NCBI GenBank assembly: GCA_965371355.1
Contig: CBDUYD010000090.1
Location: forward strand, 1 to 11,694
Direction of reading: 5' to 3'
From: JASJHI01 sp965371355
GTDB taxonomy: Bacteria; Actinomycetota; Acidimicrobiia; Acidimicrobiales; Ilumatobacteraceae
Length of the DNA stretch: 11,694 nucleotides
The stretch's first letter is position 1. The number at the start of each line of letters is the position of its first letter. Below the pieces are notes generated by a model. The model had not been told where the DNA came from. It made no database searches and saw nothing but the letters and a program-made list of their open reading frames with translations. Below are positions 6,736 to 11,694 of this stretch, one piece after another. The translations under genes and the position numbers were made by a program.

Positions 6736-8067
6736 TCAGGGGCCGGTGAAGACTCCTTCTTTCACCTCGTCCTCGCGGGCGAGGTAGGCCGCCTTGGGGT
6801 CGTAGTCGACCCCGCCTTCCTCCTCGGCCGCCGCCAACTCGGCGCGGCCCACGACGAACCAGTGCACCTCGTCGGGGCCGTCGGCCAGCCGGAGCGTGCG
6901 CTGCGACGTGTACATGTCGGCGAGTGGCGTCCACTGCGACACACCGGTCGCGCCGTGCATCTGGATCGCCTCGTCGATGATCTTGCAGACCTTGATCGGC
7001 ACCATCGCCTTGACCGCGCTGACCCACACACGCGCCTCGACATTGCCGAGTACGTCCATCGCCTTGGCGGCGGTGAGCACCATCCTGCGCATCGACTCGA
7101 TCTCGATCCGCGCCTGGGCGATGACCTGCACGTTGCCGCCGAGGTTGCCGATCCGCTTGCCGAACGCCTCGCGGGTGAGACCGCGCTTGACCATCATGTC
7201 GAGCGCCTTCTCGGCCGCGCCGATCGAACGCATGCAGTGGTGGATGCGGCCCGGGCCGAGGCGCACCTGGGAGATCTCGAAGCCGCGCCCTTCGCCGAGC
7301 AGCACGTTCTCGTACGGCACGCGCACGTCGGTGAAGCGGATGTGCATGTGACCGTGCGGCGCGTCGTCCTTGCCGAACACGCTCATCGGTCCGAGGATCT
7401 CGACACCGGGAGTGTCGACCGGGACGAGGATCTGCGACTGGCGCTGGTGCTTCGGGCCGTCCGGGTTCGTCTGCACCATCGTGATCATGATCTTGCAGCG
7501 CGGGTCGCCGGCACCGGAGATGTAGTACTTCTCGCCGTTGATGACCCACTCGTCGCCGTCGCGAACCGCCTGGCAGGCGATGTTCTTGGCGTCCGACGAG
7601 GCCAGATCGGGCTCGGTCATCGCGTAGGCGGAGCGGATCTCACCGTCGAGCAGCGGCTTCAGCCAGCGCTCCTTCTGCTCGGGGCTCCCGACACGTTCGA
7701 GCACCTCCATGTTGCCGGTGTCGGGCGCGGCACAGTTGAGACACTCCGAGGCGAGCGGGTTCTTGCCGAGCTCGACGGCGATGTATGCGTAGTCGAGGTT
7801 GGAGAGCCCCTCACCGGTCTCCGCGTCGGGGAGGAAGAAGTTCCACAGTCCCGCATCGCGAGCCTTCTGCTTGACGCCGTCGAGCAACTCGAGTTGCCCG
7901 GGCGCGTACGACCACGGGTCGGCGCGACCTTCACCGAGCCGGAAGAACTCGACCGACATCGGCTGTACCTCGTCGGCGATGAACTGCACGACCTCGTCGA
8001 ACAGGGGACGCACCTCTTCGGACATCCGCAGGTCGTACATCTCGACGGTCGATTCCAACGCGGTCAT
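6736..8067 (-). CDS. Acyl-CoA dehydrogenase, ACAD10/11-like (443 aa)
   Basis: The ATG at 8067 is preceded by GGGAGG 4 bases upstream on the minus strand; the longer in-frame extension to 8142 is not needed. The usual three-part fold is seen: an N-terminal helical domain (to about 150), the FAD-binding middle strand domain beginning AYAMTEPDLASSD and continuing WVINGEKYYISGAGD, and a C-terminal helical domain with REAFGKRIG and QMHGATGVSQWTPLADMY. Near the end, LADGPDEVH replaces the YEGT-type catalytic segment, putting Asp396 where medium-chain enzymes have the base Glu376. That pattern is typical of the ACAD10/11-like group. The expected role is FAD-dependent alpha,beta-dehydrogenation of an acyl-CoA in the cytoplasm, with electrons passed to ETF. 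The substrate is not readable. No other beta-oxidation gene is adjacent. Confidence 0.95.
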   Translation of the reverse strand: MTALESTVEMYDLRMSEEVRPLFDEVVQFIADEVQPMSVEFFRLGEGRADPWSYAPGQLELLDGVKQKARDAGLWNFFLPDAETGEGLSNLDYAYIAVELGKNPLASECLNCAAPDTGNMEVLERVGSPEQKERWLKPLLDGEIRSAYAMTEPDLASSDAKNIACQAVRDGDEWVINGEKYYISGAGDPRCKIMITMVQTNPDGPKHQRQSQILVPVDTPGVEILGPMSVFGKDDAPHGHMHIRFTDVRVPYENVLLGEGRGFEISQVRLGPGRIHHCMRSIGAAEKALDMMVKRGLTREAFGKRIGNLGGNVQVIAQARIEIESMRRMVLTAAKAMDVLGNVEARVWVSAVKAMVPIKVCKIIDEAIQMHGATGVSQWTPLADMYTSQRTLRLADGPDEVHWFVVGRAELAAAEEEGGVDYDPKAAYLAREDEVKEGVFTGP

Positions 8068-8155
8068 GGGCCCTCCCGGGTCGTCGTGTGTGCGGGCGAT
8101 CTCGGCCGCGACGTTACCGATCGACTTCCCGGGCCACCCCATCGGCCGGGCGACC

Positions 8156-8297
8156 TCAGCGGGCGCGCCAGCTCGAGTCGGTGCTCAGTTCGAGCACGCA
8201 GCCGTCCAGTCGAGCGCGTCGCCCAGCGCACTGTCGAACGCCACCCAGGACGGAGCTCCGCCATCTGGCCACCACACCCATCGCCGACCATGGAAGG
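8156..8297 (-). pseudogene. Coding-like remnant in shifting frames, 3' part
   Basis: Between the acyl-CoA dehydrogenase start and 8298 the minus strand shows protein-like stretches with G/C-ending codons that switch frame. One contains WVAFDSALGDALDW and ends at a TGA at 8185-8187. Another contains CVLELSTDSSWRAR and ends at 8156. No single frame has a start and full-length sense. A gene damaged by small insertions or deletions, or sequencing/assembly error, would explain it. The family is not recognised. Confidence 0.3.
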
Positions 8298-8498
8298 TCA
8301 GCCGGCAGATTGGAGGCGGAATTCGCGTACGAGGCGACCTCGCCCGGCTGTGGTGGCTGATTGCTCGCCGCGCAGGACGTCGGGGTCGATGCCGTTCGGC
8401 CGGCGGACCGTTCCCTCAACGCGATCCACTTCGACGGTGGAGAAGATCGTGTCATCGTCGATCGAGGCCAGGATCCCGGGCCTACGACGCCCGCCCAC
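8298..8498 (-). CDS. Small hypothetical protein, possibly part of a decayed gene (66 aa)
   Basis: This minus-strand frame runs from a GTG at 8498 to a TGA at 8298-8300. A purine-rich GAGGAG sits immediately before the GTG, although the spacing is short. Third codon positions are strongly G/C, and the composition (ILASIDDDTIFSTVEVDRVE, NGIDPDVLRGEQ) looks like real protein and not a shadow of another frame. No domain is recognised. It overlaps the end of the disrupted frame upstream (TAG at 8482-8484) and is followed by frame-shifted coding-like sequence. It may therefore be a fragment of a longer broken gene. Confidence 0.4.
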   Translation of the reverse strand: MGGRRRPGILASIDDDTIFSTVEVDRVEGTVRRPNGIDPDVLRGEQSATTAGRGRLVREFRLQSAG

Positions 8499-8790
8499 GG
8501 CTCCTCATCCTGTCATCCTGTCGACCGTGCTTGGACTTGATCGCGATGTCATGTGCCAGCGAGAGCGCCAGGGAGTTGCGCAGAGTCTGGTCGATACGGC
8601 CAGCTCACCAGGAACCGCCGAGTGCCAGGATCGTCCGGTCGCGCAGCCCCTCGCTGCGCTCGAAGACTGCCGTGAGATCAAGCCCGGCGTCAACGGCCCA
8701 CCGACACGACCGTGGCACATGTCCTCCAGCCTTGCCTGCAGGGACTGAAGCGTCGTCCACTCATCCCGCCAACTTCCTATGAGCGTCCGG
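8482..8790 (-). pseudogene. Disrupted minus-strand gene with a frame change and an in-frame TGA
   Basis: Reading on the minus strand from about 8790, one frame has coding character (SWRDEWTTLQSLQARLEDM). At about 8690 the coding character moves to another frame (VDAGLDLTAVFERSEGLRD, TILALGGSW). That frame meets a TGA at 8605-8607, then continues with equally good codon bias (AGRIDQTLRNSLALSLAHD) to a TAG at 8482-8484. The second frame alone could start at GTG 8760, giving 51 codons before the TGA and 40 after it. The family is not recognised. A decayed gene or sequence error is most likely; selenocysteine at the TGA is possible but poorly supported. Confidence 0.35.
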
Positions 8791-8847
8791 CCCCTGAGGG
8801 CGCTGCGTCGATGAAGTAGGTTCAGGGTTGGGACTCGGAGGTTTGGC

Positions 8848-9447
8848 ATGACGAACAAACGTTTCGTAGTGGCGATCGGCGCGGCAGGTTTGCTGCTTGG
8901 GATCTCGGCCTGCGGAGATGACGGACCTGACTCTGACTCTGTCGCGGACACGACCTCGGACACGACCTCGGACACGGCGATGGCCATGGATGAGGGCGAA
9001 ATGGCCGACATGGCCGAGAGTGAGGAGGCGGACGGGCACGAGAATGAGGAGGCGGACGGGCACGAGGATTTCGACTTCGGTGAACCTGCCGACCCGGCCG
9101 ATGCCGATCGGGTGATCGAGATCGTCACCGACGATGACTTCACGTTCACCCCGTCCGAGATGACGATCGCGGTTGGAGAAACGATCACCTTCGAGGTAAC
9201 CAACAAGGGCAACCTCGCCCATGATTTCACCCTTGGCAGATCTGATCTGCAGGATGAACATGACATCGAAATGGCCGAGATGGGCGGCATGGCGATGGCT
9301 GACGAGCCGAACGCGTTCATGATCGAGCCCGGCGAAACCAAAGAGCTGACCTGGCACTTCACCGAGGGTGGCGAAGTACTCATCGGCTGCCATGTTCCCG
9401 GCCACTACGCAGCTGGAATGAAGGCCGAGATCACCGTCGAGGCCTGA
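8848..9447 (+). CDS. Cupredoxin-domain lipoprotein, type-1 copper (199 aa)
   Basis: GGAGG (8837-8841), 6 bases before the ATG, supports the start. The N-terminus is a lipoprotein signal: Lys4/Arg5, a hydrophobic stretch, then the lipobox ISAC with Cys22. Residues 23-88 are an Asp/Glu/Thr/Met/His-rich linker containing DTTSDTTSDT and two copies of EEADGHE. The C-terminal domain (about 89-199) is a plastocyanin-like cupredoxin, with TFTPSEMTIAVGETITFEVTN leading to His125 (NLAHDF) and then CHVPGHYAAGM, which supplies Cys181, His186 and Met191. The His-Cys-His-Met set is a complete type-1 copper site. The protein is probably anchored outside the membrane as an electron carrier or copper-binding protein. 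A second Met-rich patch (MAEMGGMAMADE, 142-153) lies between the ligands. No terminal oxidase or copper-export gene is nearby. Confidence 0.93.
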   Translation: MTNKRFVVAIGAAGLLLGISACGDDGPDSDSVADTTSDTTSDTAMAMDEGEMADMAESEEADGHENEEADGHEDFDFGEPADPADADRVIEIVTDDDFTFTPSEMTIAVGETITFEVTNKGNLAHDFTLGRSDLQDEHDIEMAEMGGMAMADEPNAFMIEPGETKELTWHFTEGGEVLIGCHVPGHYAAGMKAEITVEA

Positions 9448-9468
9448 GACCTATAGCCATCAGGCCTC
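9439..9468. terminator. Hairpin holding the stop codons of two convergent genes
   Basis: GAGGCCTGA (9439-9447) and TCAGGCCTC (9460-9468) are perfect 9-bp inverted repeats with a 12-base loop. Each arm ends in the TGA of one convergent reading frame: the cupredoxin gene on the plus strand and the small ORF on the minus strand. Both genes thus end Glu-Ala-stop. A bidirectional termination or 3'-end-stabilising hairpin is likely, though no T-run follows. Confidence 0.55.
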
Positions 9469-9696
9469 AGATTCCGTCGGACCCGGGTCCACCTCCCGGT
9501 CGGCCTGCTCGACGACGACATCCCGCCGTAAACCGACCGTGCGTTCTTCAACGTCGTGGATGGCGAGCGCAAGCGTCTCGCGGAGTGGTACGCAGAGGCG
9601 AGCGGGGTGCTCGGCTCTCTCGCAGCGACCGATCACTTCCTCGCCCCACGAGCGAAGGCTTGCCTTGAGCGCAAGCCGTTCAGCGATAGCGCCCAA
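9460..9696 (-). CDS. Small hypothetical protein (about 78 aa)
   Basis: This minus-strand frame ends at a TGA (9460-9462) shared with a hairpin arm and has good third-position G/C bias, for example in LCVPLRETLALAIHDVEERT. The start is uncertain. A TTG at 9696 is the longest reasonable choice that avoids overlapping the divergent gene at 9770; a GTG lies further inside, and the open frame extends upstream to 9843. The protein is soluble and charged, with a helical first half (AIAERLALKASLRSWGEEVI) and an acidic tail. No family is recognised. Alternatively it is the 3' fragment of a once longer gene. Confidence 0.45.
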   Translation of the reverse strand: MGAIAERLALKASLRSWGEEVIGRCERAEHPARLCVPLRETLALAIHDVEERTVGLRRDVVVEQADREVDPGPTESEA

Positions 9697-9769
9697 TGAG
9701 CTCGAAGGATGTCGCCCGCCATCTGCGCGTGCAACGCGTCTGCGCCGAGCGCGGCGCGAGACTGAGGCG

Positions 9770-10180
9770 ATGGCCAAGGTGAACCGGGACCGAGCACGCG
9801 GCGGTGACGATGACTTCGCGGCCGTCGGTGAAGAGCCGACCATCGCCGCCCGCTACCCCGGCACGTGCGCCACCTGCGCGCAACGGTTCGCCGTCGGGGA
9901 TCCGATCGCTTCCGTCATCGTCGACAAGCAGACCGCCTACCACCACGGCACCTGTCGATACCCGGCGACGGCTCTCCTCTCGCAGAGCGTCGCCGAAGCC
10001 GACGTCGACGATGTCGGCGCCACAAGCAATGCACCGAAACCAGGCAAGTGCAGAGCCACGACGAACAAGGGCAATCCGTGCAACAACGCCCCGCAGAAGG
10101 GCGAGCAGTTCTGCGGTCCGCATCTCACCCAGCTCACGGCGCGAGATACGCAGGACAGCGCATCCGACCGGCGGCCGTAA
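9770..10180 (+). CDS. Small protein with two cysteine-rich zinc-binding motifs (136 aa)
   Basis: The ATG at 9770 gives a protein whose first conserved segment starts near residue 30; the longer frame upstream (to 9539) is Arg/Ser-rich and shadow-like. The first site is CATC (Cys33, Cys36) with HHGTC (His58/His59, Cys62), a zinc-ribbon-like pattern around GDPIASVIVD. The second site is GKCRATTNKGNPC (Cys94, Cys104) with FCGPHL (Cys115, His118). It resembles the short DUF5763-type motif CxATTxxGxxC...C..H seen at the ends of many bacterial and phage proteins. The two are joined by an acidic linker. Nucleic-acid binding is a guess, and no enzyme domain is seen. The Shine-Dalgarno is weak (GAGG very close to the start). 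Confidence 0.75.
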   Translation: MAKVNRDRARGGDDDFAAVGEEPTIAARYPGTCATCAQRFAVGDPIASVIVDKQTAYHHGTCRYPATALLSQSVAEADVDDVGATSNAPKPGKCRATTNKGNPCNNAPQKGEQFCGPHLTQLTARDTQDSASDRRP

Positions 10181-10251
10181 TACGTCGGAGCGCCACGCTG
10201 TTCGAAGGATGGTCGAGCGATGGGTGTCAGCTGGGCGGCCGCGTGCGCGAG

Positions 10252-10389
10252 ATGGCATGCGAGGTCGCTGCTCGGCATCGCGTCGGAGACCTCCTCGACC
10301 GCATCGCGGACCTCGAGGCCGACCCGGTACAGCGGGTACGGACCGCTGTAGCACGCGCCGCCGCAAGCATCGTCGAGGTACAGGCCTGA
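10252..10389 (+). CDS. Possible small ORF or gene fragment (45 aa)
   Basis: In the 273-base gap between the zinc-binding protein and the phosphotransferase, one plus-strand frame has protein-like helical content (VGDLLDRIADLEADP, VRTAVARAAASIVEVQA) and G/C-rich third positions. It has an ATG at 10252 and a GTG at 10243 but no clear ribosome binding site, and upstream the frame loses coding character. It may be the 3' remnant of a gene. No family is recognised. Confidence 0.25.
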   Translation: MACEVAARHRVGDLLDRIADLEADPVQRVRTAVARAAASIVEVQA

Positions 10390-10453
10390 TCGAACGAAAC
10401 GTGGCGGCGTTTCTCGCCCCCTGTTCGTGTTCGCCCGATGCCAGGATTCGACG

Positions 10454-11320
10454 ATGAACTCAGCGGACGTCTCGCGTGCGATCGAAACATCGATGGCGAT
10501 CGTGCTTGGGCTGGACCTGCCAGCTGAGGACGCGATCGTTCTTCACGACTCGAACAAGCTCGCGCTCCGGCTGGTGCCGTGCGACATCGTTGCCCGGGTC
10601 GCCCACATCGGATGCGAGGTTGCAGCACTCGAAGTCGAGCTTGCTCAACGTCTCAACGAGGTCGGGGCGCCAGCAGGGACCCTCGATCCCCGCGTGGAAG
10701 CGGGTGTGTACGAGCGTGACGGCTTCGCGGTGACGCTGTGGTCCTACTACGAAGCGACGACTCGTGAGACCTCCCCAGCCGACTACGCCGACGGGCTGCA
10801 ACGACTTCACGCCGGCATGCGCAAGCTCCAGGTCTCGACGCCGCACTACACGGACCGCGTCGCAAGCGCCGCGCAAGCCGTCACGAACCGAGACCTCTCG
10901 CCGGACCTCGCCGACGCGGACCGGGCGCTCCTCACCGACACGCTCCGACGCCTGCCACGGGTGATACGCGGCCATGGGGCTACCGAGCAACTGCTGCACG
11001 GCGAGCCGCACCCAGCCAACGTGCTCAGCACCGCGACCGGGCCGGTGTTCATCGACCTCGAGACGTGTTGCCGCGGGCCGGTCGAGTTCGACCTTGCCCA
11101 TGTCGCCGAAACGGTCAGCGATCGCTACGCGCCCGCAGACCGAGCGCTGCTCCGAGACTGTCGACACCTCGTTCTGGCGATGGTCGCCGCATGGCGATGG
11201 GAGCGCGACGATCAGTTCCCGAGCGGGAAGCAAGCCGGTCGGGAACTCCTGCGCTTACTGCACGCGGGACCCCCGTGGCCGACACTCGACGCAGTGTTCG
11301 GTCGACACGATGGCCTGTAG
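10454..11320 (+). CDS. APH-family phosphotransferase (288 aa)
   Basis: The ATG at 10454 is chosen because AGGA (10443-10446) lies 7 bases upstream; an in-frame start at 10427 would add nine residues. The kinase-like APH/choline-kinase fold is shown by HGEPHPANVL (182-191), equivalent to the catalytic loop HGDxxxxN with Asn189, followed by VFIDLE (198-203), where Asp201 should bind metal, and by EFDLAH (211-216). The usual catalytic-base Asp of HGD is Glu184 here, a variant I recall from other actinobacterial members of this family. The N-terminal lobe is less conserved (KLALRLVPCD, Arg39 region). It should phosphorylate a small-molecule hydroxyl using ATP or GTP. The family label does not prove antibiotic resistance, and the substrate is unknown. 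It has no clear operon partner. Confidence 0.87.
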   Translation: MNSADVSRAIETSMAIVLGLDLPAEDAIVLHDSNKLALRLVPCDIVARVAHIGCEVAALEVELAQRLNEVGAPAGTLDPRVEAGVYERDGFAVTLWSYYEATTRETSPADYADGLQRLHAGMRKLQVSTPHYTDRVASAAQAVTNRDLSPDLADADRALLTDTLRRLPRVIRGHGATEQLLHGEPHPANVLSTATGPVFIDLETCCRGPVEFDLAHVAETVSDRYAPADRALLRDCRHLVLAMVAAWRWERDDQFPSGKQAGRELLRLLHAGPPWPTLDAVFGRHDGL

Positions 11321-11616
11321 AGCCACTGCGCAGCCGCCCGCGGAGGGCACGCCGGCCAGCTCACGATCGGGGGACCGTGAGATCGGCGCGAGGAGATCGA
11401 GCCCGGCTCAGCCGGATCGAACGACGACACGCCCGCCCGTCGCCAACCCGCACCACCGAGGCAAGCCGTCACAAGGACGGTACGCGGAACCGCCGCTACC
11501 GGCCTGCCCTGCGTGGCGACGATCGACTGACGATCTGGTCGTTCTGAACCTGGACGGGCAAAGGCGTCCTGCCGGAGCGAAGGGCCATTCCGTGGCCACA
11601 GGACCGATCTCGGTGC
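11321..11616. other. Region without a confident gene upstream of the tRNA terminator
   Basis: There is no convincing complete gene in about 300 bases. A short plus-strand frame ending at 11547 has good codon bias at its end (NRRYRPALRGDDRLTIWSF) but no start of its own outside the phosphotransferase gene, so it may be a gene fragment. CTCACG (11360-11365) and CGTGAG (11376-11381) form a 6-bp stem with a 10-base loop, 40 bases after the phosphotransferase stop. This could be a weak terminator. Confidence 0.4.
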
Positions 11617-11634
11617 AAGAAAGGCCCCGTGGCC
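11617..11634 (-). terminator. Short hairpin with T-run downstream of the tRNA gene
   Basis: On the minus strand, GGCC-ACGG-GGCC (11634-11623) is followed by TTTCTT (11622-11617), starting 12 bases after the tRNA CCA end. The stem is only 4 bp, but its position directly downstream suits an intrinsic terminator of the tRNA transcript. Confidence 0.4.
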
Positions 11635-11645
11635 CGTGGACGCTT

Positions 11646-11694
11646 TGGCGGAGGTGGACGGGAATCGAACCCGCCGGACGGGGATCGCCCGTCC
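11646..11694 (-). tRNA. selC: Partial tRNA-Sec (3' half; 5' half beyond the window)
   Basis: Read on the minus strand, the window ends with the 3' half of a tRNA with CCA encoded (11648-11646). The T-loop TTCGATT (11669-11663) is flanked by GCGGG and CCCGT. After the T-stem there are 8 bases (CCACCTCC, 11657-11650), G73 and CCA, so the acceptor arm is 8 bp on a 5-bp T-stem. That is the bacterial tRNA-Sec 8/5 form; other tRNAs have 7/5. A variable arm of at least 7 bp (GGACGGG/CCCGTCC, 11694-11688 and 11682-11676, loop of 5) precedes it. The outermost T-stem pair is G-U and the next is C-G, matching two of the three pairs reported as EF-Tu antideterminants in E. coli tRNA-Sec. The anticodon is outside the window, so tRNA-Ser with an extra base remains the alternative. 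Confidence 0.78.

Noticed and set aside
8547..8607. Bacterial SECIS downstream of the in-frame TGA
   Set aside because: Only a 4-bp stem close to the TGA and an unrelated GCGC stem further on are visible. Neither shows the expected apical-loop geometry, so no selenoprotein is called.
6862..8748. Very long plus-strand open frame (628 codons) opposite the acyl-CoA dehydrogenase
   Set aside because: It is the antisense shadow of a clear acyl-CoA dehydrogenase gene. Its product is rich in Arg, His and Val with no domain, as expected for the complement of high-GC coding DNA.
9487..9498. GTCCACCTCC match to the tRNA acceptor/T-stem, a possible att site
   Set aside because: The match is only 10 bases, in inverted orientation relative to the tRNA, and inside a coding-like ORF. 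An attachment duplicate should be a direct repeat that includes the tRNA 3' end.

Overview
The window looks like chromosomal DNA of a high-GC actinobacterium. Codons end mostly in G or C, GTG starts are used, and actinobacterial-style families are present (YccA-type Bax inhibitor-1, an HCHM cupredoxin lipoprotein, a group-2 sigma factor, an ACAD10/11-like acyl-CoA dehydrogenase). An acidimicrobial lineage such as Ilumatobacter is my best guess, but that is an impression and not a result.

Left part (1-3441). A 55-bp element with dyad symmetry occurs twice in tandem (1-55 and 62-116). A tightly packed plus-strand operon follows: a ferritin-like protein (175-846), a second ferritin-like protein of DUF455 type with a complete di-iron signature (846-1715), an unrecognised protein (1715-2296) and an epoxide-hydrolase-type alpha/beta hydrolase (2305-3288). 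The first two junctions are TGATG stop/start overlaps. A perfect 18-bp hairpin at 3309-3353 closes the unit.

Middle part (3442-8067). On the minus strand lie a Bax inhibitor-1/YccA membrane protein, a small membrane protein with an HEVVH motif just downstream of it, and an antibiotic-biosynthesis-monooxygenase-like protein. The last of these is divergent from a sigma-70 factor gene (5697-6635), and a perfect TGACGTNACGTCA-type palindrome lies in the shared upstream region. The sigma gene converges on a minus-strand acyl-CoA dehydrogenase gene. Between them is a diverged third copy of the left-end element, here followed by TTTTT and looking like an intrinsic terminator.

Right part (8068-11694). 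This part is looser and looks like accessory DNA. It holds about 0.6 kb of minus-strand coding-like sequence broken by frame changes and an in-frame TGA, a type-1 copper lipoprotein, a small minus-strand ORF whose stop codon sits in the same hairpin as the lipoprotein's stop, a two-site zinc-binding protein, and an APH-family phosphotransferase with HGE in place of HGD. The window ends inside a minus-strand tRNA gene. Its 8-nt acceptor 3' strand, G73, encoded CCA, long variable arm and G49-U65 pair point to tRNA-Sec (selC). If so, the organism probably makes selenoproteins, and the 8.1-11.6 kb region lies at the 3' end of a tRNA gene, a classic insertion site for genomic islands. No integrase is visible.
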